A stretch of DNA of 64,000 nucleotides from Okapia johnstoni (GCA_024291935.2 JAGTYA010000026.1:6614001-6678000); one strand, 5' to 3'. Positions 38,341 to 50,070 are shown, counted from the first letter of the stretch. Program-made: numbers and translations. Notes: generated from the sequence alone by a model not told the origin.

Positions 38341-38867
38341 GTCAATAAACGAAACGTCGCAAGGATGTGATCTATAGCGCAGGGAATACAGTCAACAATG
38401 TTGTAAATAACTTAATACGGTGAGGATCTATAAAAATACCAAACCACCATGTTGTACACCTGAAACTAGTATAATATTGTGAGTCAACTATACTTCAAGT
38501 TTTAAAAAGGGAAAATTTTAATTGCATTAATTTTTAAAAGCTTGAGGATGTGATGTGAGGTGACTTGAAGGCGGAGGGTCAGGGCAGACCATAGTACAAA
38601 AACATGCTTATCATGTCTCTATAACAGATATCCTACAGATGCAGATATGAATAAGATAAGCCTCCCTGCCTTGAGATGGTCACAGACCAGTGACATGCAG
38701 GTAGAATATGCACACACAGTTTTAATCCAAACCACAGCATGGGCAGAACTTTAGAAGAGGGGGAGGCAAAGGACTTGGGGAGTTCAAAGGAGAGAGGACT
38801 TCTGATTCTGGCCACAAACAAGTCAGGTGGATCCTTTGGCTGCAAACAACTAAGAAACTGGATAGTT

Positions 38868-39070
38868 GTTGTTCAATTGCTCAGTCATGTCCGACTCTTC
38901 ATGACCCCATGGACTGTAGAATGCCAGGCTCCCCTGTCCTTACCATCTCCCAGAGTTTGCTCAAATTCATGTCCATTGAGTCACTGATGCCATCCAACCA
39001 TCTCATCCTCTGTTGCCCCCTTCTCCTCTGCCATCAGTCTTTCTCAGCATCGGGTCTTTTCCAATGAGTA
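38868..39070 (-). mobile_element. BovB LINE 3' fragment, inverted
   Basis: cagtcatgtccgactcttca ... tcatgtccattgagtcactg ... agcatcgggtcttttccaat. Confidence 0.88.
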
Positions 39071-39074
39071 TAAG

Positions 39075-39725
39075 AAACAACCCTGTTTTCAGATGTTAGA
39101 AAACCGGTAACACAGGACTATAATCCCTGAGAAAAGGGAAGCAGGAATAATTCCCAGAGCTCACACAAGGCTAGAAAGCTTTATAAGATTCTCTCCAGTT
39201 AAAGTAGAGAGATTTCACTGAATATATAGAAAATTCAGTAGAGAACCCGAAAGAGCCATGTCTTAGAAGTGAGCCTAAATCAGCCCCTAATGAAGGCTAT
39301 TCTAGACTCACCATTCAAGAGTTTGTAACAAATCTCGAAATGATCAGGCTAACCCAGGAGTAACAACCAAATTGCTAGGAAGAGTCCAACACTCTCTAAA
39401 GAAATTCAGTGAAGTCCAGCTCAATAATGTAAAATTCACAACGCAATGTTTGGCGTCCAATAAAAAATTAACCAATATACAAAGAAGAATACTCTGATTA
39501 ATAACCAGGAGAAAATGTCTGTCAATTAAAACAACCCAGAAGACGGCAATACTCTCCACACCGACTTAACTCAATCTCTATTGAAATCTCAGCTGCCTTT
39601 TACAGGAACTGACAAGCTGATCCTAAAATTTACATGCAAAGTCAAGGGGCCCAGAATAGCCAAACAATCTGAAAAAGAAGAACAAAGTTAGAAGACTTAC
39701 ATTTCCTGATTTGAAAATTTAGTGC
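39075..39725 (+). mobile_element. L1-like LINE fragment
   Basis: 39550-39720 reads as L1 ORF2 (aactcaatctctattgaaat ... aagctgatcctaaaatttac ... aaagaagaacaaagttagaa). 39075-39545 is likely the same or an older L1 relative; decayed. Confidence 0.65.
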
Positions 39726-39726
39726 A

Positions 39727-39815
39727 GGGACTTCCCTGGTGGTCCAGTGGTTAAGATTCCACATTTCCATCTCACTAAGATCCCGCATGCTGCACGGCAC
39801 AGCCATAAAAAAGAA
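39727..39815 (+). mobile_element. CHR-type SINE (short)
   Basis: cagggacttccctggtggtccagtggttaag head followed by an internal deletion and the tctcactaagatcccgcatg tail. Confidence 0.8.
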
Positions 39816-39854
39816 AACTTAGTGCAAACCTATCTATATAACCCAGCAATCTTG

Positions 39855-40715
39855 ACTCCAGTTTATGAGTCATCCAGCCCGACATATCGTATGATGTACT
39901 CGGCATATAAGTTAAATAAACAGGGTGACAATATACAGCCTTAACGTACTCTTCTCCCAACTTTGAACCAGTCCATTGTTCTATGTCCGGTTCTAACTGT
40001 TGCTTCTTGTCCTGCATACAGGTTTCTCAGGAAACAGGTAAGGTGGTCTGGTATTCCCATCTCTTCAAGAATTTTCCAGTTTGTTGTGATCCACAATGCC
40101 AAAGGCTTTAACATTGTCAGTGAAGCAGAAGTAGATGTTTTTTGGGAATTCCCTTGCTTTTTCTAGGATCCAAGAGATGTTGGCAATTTGCTCTCTGTTC
40201 TTTTGCCTTTTCTAAATCCAGCTTGTGCATCTGGAGGTTCTTGGTTCACATAGTGCTGAAGCCTGGCTGGAAGGATTTTGAGCATAGTCTACCAGCACAT
40301 GAGATGAGCGCAACTCTACGGCAGTCTGAGCGCTCCTTGGCGCTGCCCCTCTTTGGGGTTGGAGTGAAAATGAACTTTTTCCAGTCCTGTGGCCACTGCT
40401 GAGTGTTCCAAATTTGTTGGCATCATCTTTTAGGATTTGAAGTAGCTCACCTGGAATTCCATCACCTCTACTAGCTTTGCTCATAGCAATTCTTTCTAAG
40501 GCCCATTTGACTTCACACTCGAGGATGTCTGGCTCTAGGTGAATGATCACACCATCGTGGTTATCCAAGCCATTAAGACCTTTTTTGTATAGTTCGTATG
40601 TGTATCCTTGCCACCTAGTCTTAATCTCTTCTGCTTCTGTTAGGTCCTTACTATTTCTATCCTTTATCATGCCCATCCTTGCATGAAATATTCCCTTGAT
40701 ATCTCTAATTTTTTT
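39855..40715 (-). pseudogene. BovB (RTE) LINE reverse-transcriptase fragment, inactive
   Basis: On the minus strand an open stretch (about 40676 to 40400) reads as BovB reverse transcriptase (YELYKKGLNGLDNHDGVI..., KWALERIAMSKASRGDGIPG, then ELLQILKDDANK). It then shifts frame near 40380, and the downstream BovB sequence continues in another frame. It is a relic and not a host gene. Confidence 0.88.
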
Positions 40716-40781
40716 TTTACAAGATCTCTAGTCTTTCCCATTCTATTGGTTTCTACTATAATGGAAAGAATATGAAAAAGA

Positions 40782-40832
40782 ATATCTATCTATCTATCTA
40801 TCTATCTATCTCTCTATCTATATATATATATG
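40782..40832. repeat. (TCTA)n/(TA)n microsatellite
   Basis: About ten TCTA units then TA units, next to an L1 tail (40840-41015). Confidence 0.95.
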
Positions 40833-41021
40833 CACAACCAAATCATTTCTTATATAGCAGAAATTAGAACATTGTAAATCAACTATTCTTCAATGAAATA
40901 AAATTTTAAATATCTTGTGCTTCAAAGGACACCATCAAAAAAGTGAAAAGACAGTCCACAAAAATGGGAGAAAATATTTACAAATCATATATCTGATAAA
41001 AGACTAGTATCTAAAATACAA

Positions 41022-41235
41022 TGGGCTTCCCGGGTGGCTCAGTGGTAGAGAATCTGCCACAGTGCAGGAGACACGGGTACTATCCTTGGGTCAGGAAGAG
41101 GCCTGGAAAAGGAAAAGGCAACCCAGGCCAGTATTCTTGCCCGGAAAATCCCATGGACCAAGGAGCCTGGTGGGTTATAGTTGCTGCAGTCACAAAAGAG
41201 TTGGACACGACTGAACAACTAAACAACAACAACAT
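41022..41235 (+). mobile_element. Bov-tA SINE
   Basis: gggcttcccgggtggctcag ... gttggacacgactgaacaac, with an acaacaacaac tail. Confidence 0.9.
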
Positions 41236-41487
41236 GGGAATCTTTAAAACATACCAGGCTTGGGCCCTCATCTAGTTAAATCAGAATCTCTGGAGATGGA
41301 CCCTGGGCATCAGCCACCTTCCAAGATCCCCAGTGATTCCAATATGTGGCCAAAGGTGAGACCCCTGTCCTCATCAAAGGTCCGGTACACGGGGGCCAGG
41401 AGCTGAGTTTGTTCACAGCCGAAGGCCAGAGTCCAGAACAGCCTGGCACAAAGTAGGTGGTTGGCAGATGTCTATAACTATCTCCGT

Positions 41488-41690
41488 GCATGCGTGTGTG
41501 CTCAGTGGCTTCAGTCATGTCCAACTCTTTGTGACGCTATGGACTGTAGCCTGCCAGGCTCCTTTTTCCATGGGATTCTGGAATGGGTTGCCTTATTCTC
41601 CTCCCAACTCAGGAATCAAACCTGCATTTCCTGCATCTACTGCATTGCAGGTGGATTCTTTATCACTGGGCCACCGGGGAAGCTCAAATA
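41488..41690 (-). mobile_element. Bov-tA SINE, inverted
   Basis: cttcagtcatgtccaactct ... ccatgggattctggaatggg ... gggccaccggggaagctc. Confidence 0.9.
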
Positions 41691-42307
41691 TCTCCGTAAA
41701 CAACCCTAATACGATGCCCATTTAATAAGGAAACTGAGGCACAGAGAAGCTGGGTTATCCACTCAAAGCCGCAAGGTTGGTAAGCAGTGGTGCTATAACC
41801 AAAATATTTTATACATACAAGGAGTATCAGTCCAGAGCCAAGACTCTTCCTGGGAGGACTCCAGTCCCTTGAGACTGATGGGAAGATGGATCCTGAGTGG
41901 AGATGGGACCAGGTCAGGGATGAAATGGGGCCTTTGGAGGAGGAATGGAGCCCCCACCCCGAAACTGATCGACTTGCCTGCTTGACTTCAGCTGTGGCTC
42001 CAGACAAAGGTGGTGGGTGGAAGTGGGGAACCCACAGGCAGAAACAAAACTCAGAGAATTTAGGGGAATAGGAAAGTGAAACCAACCCCAGCACAGGGCA
42101 GGGGGTGGGAGGGAATTGGTGGCTGGAAACAAGGGCAGCACTCACCCCTCCCCACCCCCTGCCCCTCACTCAAATGGTCAGGCTCCCCCACCGCACACCT
42201 GCGTGCAGCTGCTTCCACACACTGGCCTCCTCCAGGTTCCCAGAATAGCCAGCACACTGCTGCCCTTTCCCTCTCCCCTCTCCATGCCTGCTTTTCCTTC
42301 ACAACGC

Positions 42308-42356
42308 TTCCCACCCCACCCACCCCATCCCCACCCCATCCCCACCCCCACACCCT
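42308..42356. repeat. CCCCA-rich tract (G4-capable on the minus strand)
   Basis: About eight C-runs of 3-5 separated by A, AT or CA. Simple repeat with G4/i-motif potential. Confidence 0.85.
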
Positions 42357-42721
42357 GGGCACTGGTTCTCTGAGCATTTGTTCACCAGAGCAGGTTGTCC
42401 TTTTTCTTTTGTGCTCTTGTCCCGAGAGCCCAGAGCAATACCTGGCACAGAGTAGGTGCTCAGGAAATATTTGTTGAGTGAGTGAAGTAAGGAGACACCT
42501 ATGAACCCAAGAACACCACAGGGCCACTGTTTACCTGTCTTTATAGACACTGTCCAGGAGGATCAATTGGTTTGGCCCTTTCTGAAGATGACAATTGACA
42601 ATACTTCTTGGTTTTGCTCTCAGCATGGGTTGCATGGGCCTAGCGATCTATCTCCTTGGTTTGGACATTCCAGGTATCCCCACGGTCCTGAAAAGCCCGC
42701 CTTTAAAATGGACTTTTCTTC

Positions 42722-42868
42722 AGGGACTTTCCTGGTGGTCCAGTGGTTAAGACTCTGCTCCCAATGCTGAGGGCGCACGTTCCATCCCTGGTTGGGGAAC
42801 TAAAATCCTGCATGCCACGCAGCATGGCCACAAAATAAATAATAAATAAATACAATAAAATAAAATAG
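42722..42868 (+). mobile_element. CHR-type SINE
   Basis: cagggactttcctggtggtc ... catccctggttggggaacta ... aataaataataaataaatac tail. Confidence 0.85.
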
Positions 42869-43164
42869 ACTTTCCTTTTCAGCCCATCCCCAGTCCCATT
42901 CCTGCTCCCCACAGCACCACACTCTTGTGTGTCTAGCTCGTGTCCTTCCAATCTGCTTTCCAGGCATTTATTTCCATACGTGTCAGTTACAGGCACCATT
43001 TATTGAGTGCTTACTATTGAACCCTGAGAAGTGGAGTATTTCCTGCCATATCAATAAACAAGGATGTCAAAGTCATCAGGGATTCTAGCCCTCCAGGGCA
43101 CTCAGGAAGAAGAACAATGCCGGGATCCAGCAGCCACCAGGCTTAGCCGCTCCCTAAGGTGAGC

Positions 43165-44285
43165 ACTGAGGAAAAACACAGGATGCTGGCCCCAGATAGC
43201 TGAGATGCATATGAAAGGAATGATCTCAGTGAGCCCAAACTCCTGCATCTTCCCATACGTAGAAAAGCCCTAAATTCCTTAACTTGAGACATCTGGTTTT
43301 CTTTAATTCACAAAAATACTTTTGATGCTCAGACTACCTGCCCTTTGTTGGTTGCAACCATCTTTGTAACCTGACCTCACCCCACCCCCACTTCCTCTGA
43401 GCAGTTCTCTCAGGGGCACTTGAGATGATGTCTCCCCAGTTTGAAGTCCTGAAACTTCCCACCAAGTAAAACACATCTCTCAACTTTAGGTTGTGACTCC
43501 TTTTTAAGTTGACAAACAGGTTGCTGTCATTTCGGGGCTCTGAAGAGCTCTGGTACCATAGTCTTTTATGTCTCAGTGCAGAGAATTCATTGAGAGCAAG
43601 TGATAGATAAAAAGTGATTTATTACCATATGTAAAATAGATAGCCAACAGGAATTTGCTGTATGGCTAAGGAAACTCAAATGGGGGCTCTGTATCAACCT
43701 AGAGGGGTGGGATGGGGAGGGAGATGGAGGGAAGTTCAAAAGAGAGGGGATATATGTATACCGATGGCTGATTCATGTTAAGGTTTGACAGAAAACAACA
43801 AAACTCTGTAAAGCAATTATCCTTCAATAAAAAAAATAAATTTTAAAAAAGTGATTTATTAGAATAGGATGCTTGTGAAGCTTACAAGTGGGCAGGCGAT
43901 GGGGTGTCATGCCCTGAGAACTTACTGGGCTAGAATTTCTTTGTCTTTCTTGAGTAGACATCATGTTTCCATTATCATTTCCTCCTCCAGTTTGAGCAGG
44001 GAAGTTTTCCTGTCCCTACACGGTCAAGCTAAGTCCACAAAATTATTGTTTTTATATGTACAGAGAGCATGTCCTAGGGATCATTAACTTACTGAGCTCA
44101 CTGGGCAGGATGTGGGTCTCATGCTACCATTGTTTTATTGTTTGGGGGCACGTCTTGTGCTTCTAAGCCTGCTTGGTTTTGTGGTTAAACAAACCTGCTT
44201 TCTTGAGTAATCATTAACTTACAGGGGTCTCCCATAATTCTTCTACTTACAATACCCTAGTGGGATCAATTATTTAATCACCTAC
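43165..44285. mobile_element. Ruminant ERV LTR-like sequence, no coding region
   Basis: tgaggaaaaacacaggatgc ... gcaaccatctttgtaacctg ... ctttaggttgtgactccttt, then gagaattcattgagagcaag ... ttcttgagtaatcattaact. This matches, from memory, LTR-type repeats frequent in cattle (BTLTR1-like). No gag, pol or env frame is present. Interrupted by a young L1 tail at 43625-43845. Confidence 0.5.
43625..43845 (+). mobile_element. 5'-truncated artiodactyl L1 with perfect 16 bp TSD
   Basis: ccatatgtaaaatagatagc ... aacaaaactctgtaaagcaa ... ttcaataaaaaaaataaatt is the L1 3' UTR and A-rich end. aaaaagtgatttatta occurs at 43609-43624 and 43846-43861. Confidence 0.93.
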
Positions 44286-44304
44286 TTTGTCCCTTGACTC
44301 TGTC

Positions 44305-44470
44305 CCTATCACTATGTGCTAGGTACTGTGCTAAGCACTCTATGTGTCAGTACATTTAATCATCACATGCCCCTGAAGGAGGCGCTATGATTGTCCTCAC
44401 TTTAGAGATAAGGAAACTGAAGCACAGCAAGCTTAAGTCACTGGCTCAAGGTCACAGAGTGACATAAATA
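44305..44470 (-). repeat. MIR SINE, antisense
   Basis: tactgtgctaagcactctat ... gataaggaaactgaagcaca ... tggctcaaggtcacagagtg. Confidence 0.8.
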
Positions 44471-44829
44471 TATAGCATTATTGTGCTGTCTGTGTTTTGA
44501 CTTTCCATAAACACTGCTGTGTTGTAGATCTGTTCTGCATTTTCCTGTTTTTCTGATGCGGTGAAGATTTGTTCACACTGCTACCAGCCATGCAGCGCCC
44601 CAGTGACAGATAACTTGGAGCTTCCAACTCTTTGCCACCTCTAACCACGACTATGACATGTCTTTCTTCCTGTGAGAGGTTTTACCCAGAAGTGGAACAG
44701 CTGGAGGTCACTTAGCTGCCAAGCTGCCTTTTCAAACATGCTCCTAGTTTACACTCTCACCAGAAGCCCCAGACTTCCATGTACCCACCTCCCACCAGCC
44801 ATCAGTTTTATCTGACTTTCCTTTTTGGA

Positions 44830-44932
44830 GGGGGTAGGGCTTGCAGTATCATCATTCTCCGACCAGGGATTGGCCCCAGCGTTGGGAGTATGGAGTCCTA
44901 ACCACTGGACTGTCAGGGAATTTCCTTATCTG
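44830..44932 (-). mobile_element. CHR-type SINE, inverted
   Basis: ccgaccagggattggcccca ... ccactggactgtcagggaat. Confidence 0.8.
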
Positions 44933-45624
44933 ACTTTCTGTTCTTGCCAATCTGATGGGTCTTGTGTGAGATCTTGTTTTCCCTTGTAGCTTTCTGATTA
45001 CTGGAGTGGGCACAGAAGTGTTAGCCCTTGTTCCGTTTCTAAACTTAACATTTGAATACACACGAGCACACAAAATAGACAGGACATGATTTCAGAACAA
45101 AGATAGCTCAACTATAATGATGGGAGTTGAGTGTCACCCATGTCCTGCCCCTCTCCCCAGCAACATGGAGCCCCCTGAGAGAGTCCAGAGCCACCTGCCA
45201 CTCTCACCAAACACTCTGCTCAAGGAGAGGAGGGACCAGGCTCCTGGTGGAGCACCTGGGTCACAGCTGCCATGCCCCCGCCACAGTGCCCATAGTCTAG
45301 AAGAGTGGGAACCTGGTCCCATCCACGTCCTGGAGACAAACTTACCACACTAGAGAAAGAATGGGGAGGGAACCTCATGAACTCCACCTCTCCACACTCT
45401 GGACCCCTGCACAAGCCTGTGTACAATCTCTGTGCCAATGAACAAACGCAGGCCACTCATCTCACTTGCTAAGCCTCAATCTTCTCTTCTGTGAAATGGG
45501 TGGTGACGAGGACACCTTTCTGAGAGAGTGGACTCGGATAAACAAGAGCAAGAGGATGAGCTACTGCAGCGCATTTGGTCTCCTGGCAACCATGAGGGGC
45601 GGTATCAATAGCTCCAGGTGGGGA

Positions 45625-45855
45625 CTTCCCTGGTGGTCCAGCGGTTAAGAATCTGCCTGCTGATGCAGGGGACATGGGTTCAGTCCCTGGTCCAGGAAGA
45701 TTCCACATGCTGCTGGGCAGTGAAGCCCATGTGCCACAACTACTGAGCCACAATGAGAAGCCCACACACCACAGCTAGAAAGTAGCCCTCACTGCTCCAG
45801 GTAGAGAAAGCCCGTGTGCAGCAACAAAGAGCCAGGGCAGTCATAAAGGAAGAAA
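45625..45855 (+). mobile_element. Long CHR-type SINE
   Basis: ggacttccctggtggtccag ... ggttcagtccctggtccagg ... gcaacaaagagccagggcag. Confidence 0.85.
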
Positions 45856-46629
45856 GCTGTTCAAGAAAGAAAGAGAGAAAAAGGAAGAACTTAAAAAAAA
45901 ATTGCCCCATGTGATGGACATGGAAGGCTGGAGAGGTGAAGTGGTGAAGCCACACGTCACACAGCTCAGAGGTCCTTCCTCCAGGCCAGTGGGTGGTGGG
46001 TGAGGTCACTCCCACCCAGAATCTCTCCCGCCCCTCACTTCCTTCTCAGCCCCTGGGCCTGCAGGTCTGGAAGCAACAAGGCCAGGTGTGGGGGAGGAGC
46101 CCACATCGCTGCCTTCTCTCCCTCCATGAAGCTTCTGAGACCCTGAGGGGCTGCCGATGCCCAGACACCCCCTCAGCTGAGGTGAGCCGAGTTTGGGGCT
46201 GGCGGCTCCTGACCTGGGTCCTTGGGTGGTGGGTGAGGAACTGAGAGCCACGGTGGGGAGACCACAGGGAAACCTGACGGAATCAAGCCTCACTCCCTGC
46301 CTCTGCCCTCACTGTTCCCTCTGCCCTCTCCCCACAGGTGGCTTGTGGCCTGTACACTCCTCGCGTAGTAGGGTTTTTTACTGAAATCTCACCTTATCAG
46401 TCTCCCCTGAACACTGCACAGAATGGCTGGGTCAGCATCCTGCCCGGGACTCCCCACTTCTTTATTACACTTTCCTTTCCCAGCACATGTATCACCATTT
46501 GACATACTGTTTATCTTCTTTATCGCCTGTCTCCTCCCATCAGAAATAAACTCCAGGAAACACTTTGTTCATAGAATCACCACTACCTAGAATAGCAGCT
46601 GGCAGGCAATAGGTTCTCGATAGACATGT

Positions 46630-46843
46630 GTGTGTGTGTTAGCCGCTCAGTCATGTCCGACTCTTTGTGATCCCGTGGACCATAGCCCACCAGGCTCCTC
46701 TGTCCATGGGATTCTCCAGGCAAGAATACTAGAGTGGGTTGCCATTCCCTTCTCCAGGGCCTCTTTCTGACCCAGGGATCGAACCCGGGTCTCCCACATT
46801 GCGGGCGGATTCTTTACTGTCTGAGCCACCAGGGAAACCCCCA
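46630..46843 (-). mobile_element. Bov-tA SINE, inverted
   Basis: cagtcatgtccgactctttg ... gcaagaatactagagtgggt ... tgagccaccagggaaaccc. Confidence 0.9.
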
Positions 46844-46909
46844 ATAGATACGTACATAAAATTTTTCAGCAGGTATCATAAAGGTGCGTGTATTTTAAGT
46901 GGGCAGCTT

Positions 46910-47460
46910 GATCCATTGTTATAAATAACCACCAAGCTACAGAAAATTCAAGCTATAGAAACAGTTCCAGAAGGTTCCCGTGTGCCCCCCATCAGTCCCC
47001 ACACCAAGGTACTTATACTGACTTCCATCACCATCAGTTAGTTTCACCTGCCCCTGAACTTTATTTAAATAAACTGCTGTAATTTGTTTGGTTGCTTTTT
47101 GTTTGGTTGGTTTCTTTTGCCAACATAACATCTACAAGATTGACTCTGATGTGTGTCATGGTGGTTTGCTCTTTTGTGTTGCTGTTCTGTTATACAATAT
47201 TCTATCATTTATTTACCCATGCTCTTGTTCATGGGATTCAGGTTGTTTACAGTTGGGGATACAGACATTCTTGTGTGTATCTGTTAGTGGACGTGTGCCC
47301 AGGGGTAGTGTTGCCGTGACACACAGAAGTGCATGTTCACGGACTCCATGAGAATCCGCCAAACCGTTTTCTAAGGTAGTTGCACCAACTGCCTTTCCCC
47401 TCAGTAGTGTGAGTTCTGGTGTCACCACTTCCACCCCTACCATTGGTGATATCAGACTTT
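46910..47460 (-). mobile_element. Old L1 3' fragment, antisense
   Basis: acaatattctatcatttatt ... acagttggggatacagacat ... caccaactgcctttcccctc. Confidence 0.6.
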
Positions 47461-47489
47461 TTATTTATTTAATAAAGGAGCTATTTATT

Positions 47490-48121
47490 TATTATTATTA
47501 TTTTTGGCCACGTGGCACAGCTTGTGGGATCTTAGTTCCTCAACCCGGGATTGAACCCGGGTCCTCAACAGTGAGGAAGCTTTAACAGCTTCCCAGGTAG
47601 CTCAGTTCAATTCCTGGGTCGGAAAGATTCCCTAGAAAAGGGATTGGCTACCCACTCCCAGTATTTGTTGGCTTCCCCGGTGGCTCAGATGGTAAAAGAA
47701 TCTGCCTGCAGTGCGGGAGACCTGGGCTCAATCCCTGGGTTGGGAGGATCCCCTGGAGAAGGGGATAGAAACCCACTCCAGTATCCTTGCCTGGAGAATC
47801 CCCATGGACAAAGGAGCCTGGCAGACTACAGTCCATGGGGTTGCAAAGAGCTGGACACGACTGAGCAACTAAGCAGATGGCTCAGTGGTAAAGAATCCAC
47901 CTGCCAATGCAGGAGACATGGGTTTGATCCCTGGTTCAAGAAGATCCCCTGGAGAAGGAAATGGCAACCCAGTCCAGCATTCTTGCCTGGAAAATCCCAT
48001 GGACAGAGGAGCCTAACGGCCTACAGTCCATGGGGCTGCAAAGAATCGGACAGGACTGAGCACACATGTGTCTCGGCAGTGAGAGTATGGAACTCTAACC
48101 ATTGGATCACCAGGGAATTCC
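47490..48121 (-). mobile_element. CHR-type SINE, inverted, split by a three-copy Bov-tA run
   Basis: Left half 47500-47585 (cttagttcctcaacccggga ... tcaacagtgagg) and right half 48072-48121 (cggcagtgagagtatgga ... atcaccagggaattcc) belong to one inverted SINE. Confidence 0.8.
47588..48068 (+). mobile_element. Tandem array of three Bov-tA copies
   Basis: Copy 1 is shortened (47588-47672), copy 2 full (47673-47875), copy 3 lacks its first bases (47877-48068). Each restarts at a ctcag-type head and ends at gactgagca. Confidence 0.85.
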
Positions 48122-48839
48122 TGATATAAGACTTTTTAGTTTCAGGCTTCTGACGGATGACTGTGGAGCCTCGTTTTCCTGCTGGGTGATGATGCTGGGT
48201 GCTCAATAAATGTTTGCTGAATGGATCCCCAAATGGGCTGTGGAGCAGGGGAGTGGCAGGAAGAGGTGGACCCACACTCCTCACCTGAGGATCACAGTCC
48301 TGGCTGCCACACTGGCCCCAGAAGCTTCTCCTCTGTTCACATTCTGGTCATGCTTATACCTGGAGCACAGTCAACACTGGGCTAAGGCATTCAGGCTCAA
48401 GGCTCCCCAGTGGATAAAGAATGAAAATCATCTGATTTCCCAAAAGAGCTCCGCAGATGGGGTGCTGACAGGTGCCCCTTCCCCATGCCCACTGATACAC
48501 AGAGCAGGGCAAAGCCATCTTTTTCCCACTCCTCGGAGATGCCCAGGGGCCAGGCCCAGCCAGGAGCACTGTCTCCCTGGGCCCCTGCCCTCTGACTGAG
48601 AAGGGCGCACTCCTAACAGTTGTTAAGGCTGGGTCAGACCCTTCCAAAAGGTATGTGAGGTCCTGTGGCTGAAACTGGCTGGTCACCCAGGTTGGCTCAA
48701 CCACCTTTCCCAGCATCCCTCGGTGGGACCCTGTGACAGGTCCAGTGGAGAGACAAAAGGAAGCAATGGGGCCACCACCTGTCCTGGCCCAGGAAGACTT
48801 CCTTGGCCTCTGAGATTTTCCCTTCCGCGGTGACCTTGT

Positions 48840-48966
48840 ATTTTTGTTTACTTATTTATTCATTTGGCCACGACACAGCAGACCTTAGTTTTCCAACCAG
48901 CAATCAAACCCATGCCCCCTGCAATGGAAGCACAGAGTCTTAACCACTGAACAGCCAGGGAAGTCC
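48840..48966 (-). mobile_element. CHR-type SINE, inverted
   Basis: ttatttattcatttggccac ... ttttccaaccagcaatcaaa ... cagccagggaagtccc. Confidence 0.85.
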
Positions 48967-49166
48967 CTCCACAGCGATTTTGAAAGCCATGAACTGAGGA
49001 TGGTGGGGCCACAAGATGGAAGGAGTCTGAGCCCAGAAGTCCCTCTTAAAGAAGCACAGCCCATTGATCAGACAGATCTCATTATGAACCTTATGTGGAC
49101 AAGAAATAAACTTCCATTATATCTGAACCTATACATTTTGAGTTTCTTACATTAGTCCTTCACCCT

Positions 49167-49296
49167 GGGGCTTCCCTTGTAGCTCAGTCAGTAAAGAGTC
49201 TGCCTGCAATGCAGGAGACTTGGGTTCAATCCCTGAGTCAGGAAGATCCCCTGGAAAAGGAAATGACAATCCACTCCAGTATTCTTGCCTGGAGAA
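49167..49296 (+). mobile_element. 3'-truncated Bov-tA SINE with TSD
   Basis: ggggcttcccttgtagctca ... ccagtattcttgcctggaga. tccttcaccct flanks it at 49156-49166 and 49297-49307. Confidence 0.88.
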
Positions 49297-49331
49297 TCCT
49301 TCACCCTAATAGGTAGGTACAACTAGTACAT

Positions 49332-50070
49332 GTTTTTGTTGTTCATTTGCCAAGTCATGTCTGACTCTTCGTGACCCCATGGACTGCAGGCTTCCCTGTC
49401 CATCACCATCTCCCAGAGTTTGCCCAAGTTCATGTCCATTGAATCTGTGATGCCAATTCAACTATCTCATCCTCTGTCGCCCTCTTCTCCTTCTGCCTTC
49501 AATCTTCCCCTGCTTCAGGGTCTTTTCCAATGAGTTGACTCTTCCCATCAGGTGGCCAAAGTATTGGGAGCTTCAGCTTCAGCATCAGTCCTTCCAAAGA
49601 TTGTTCAGGGTTGATTTCCTTTCAGATTGACTGGTTTGATCTCCTTGCTTTCCAATGGACTCTCAAAAACCTCCTCCAGCACCACAGTTCAAAAGCATCA
49701 ATTCTTTGGCGCTCTGCCTTCTTTATTGTCCAGCTCTCACATTCATACATGACTACTAGAAAGATCATAGCCTTGACTATATGGACCTTTGTCAGTAAAG
49801 TGATGTCTTTGCTTTTTAACACGTTGGCTAGGTTTGTCATAGCTTTCCTGCCAAGAAGCAATCGTCTTCTAATTTCATGGCTACAGTCACCATCCGCAGT
49901 GATTTTAGAGCCCAAGAAGATGAAATCTGTCACAGTTTCCACCTTTTCTCCTATTTCCCATGAAGTGATGGGACCAGATGCCATGATCTTAGTTTTTTAA
50001 TATTGAGTTTTAAGCTGGTTTTTTCACTCTCTTCCTTCACCCTCATCAAGAGGCTCTTTAGTTCCTCTTC
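49332..50070 (-). mobile_element. BovB LINE 3' portion, inverted
   Basis: Reversed BovB (agtcatgtctgactcttcgt ... ttcagggttgatttcctttc ... gaagatgaaatctgtcacag). The minus strand is open over about 120 codons as BovB ORF2 C-terminus, a relic. Confidence 0.9.

Larger units (their letters stand above)
37230..38512 (+). mobile_element. L1 LINE 3' end with three nested insertions
   Basis: Continuous L1 3' sequence (caatttcactcttggatatt ... gaagcaacctaagtgcccat ... acaagatggatggaacagaa ... ggtggtt-like ... ttgtacacctgaaactagta) interrupted by an inverted Bov-tA (37487-37607), a forward Bov-tA (37888-38108) with a TA/CA run, and a CHR SINE (38210-38340). Confidence 0.85.

Noticed and set aside
49622..49984. 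120-codon minus-strand open frame
   Set aside because: It is the C-terminal part of BovB ORF2 in a truncated LINE, not a host gene.
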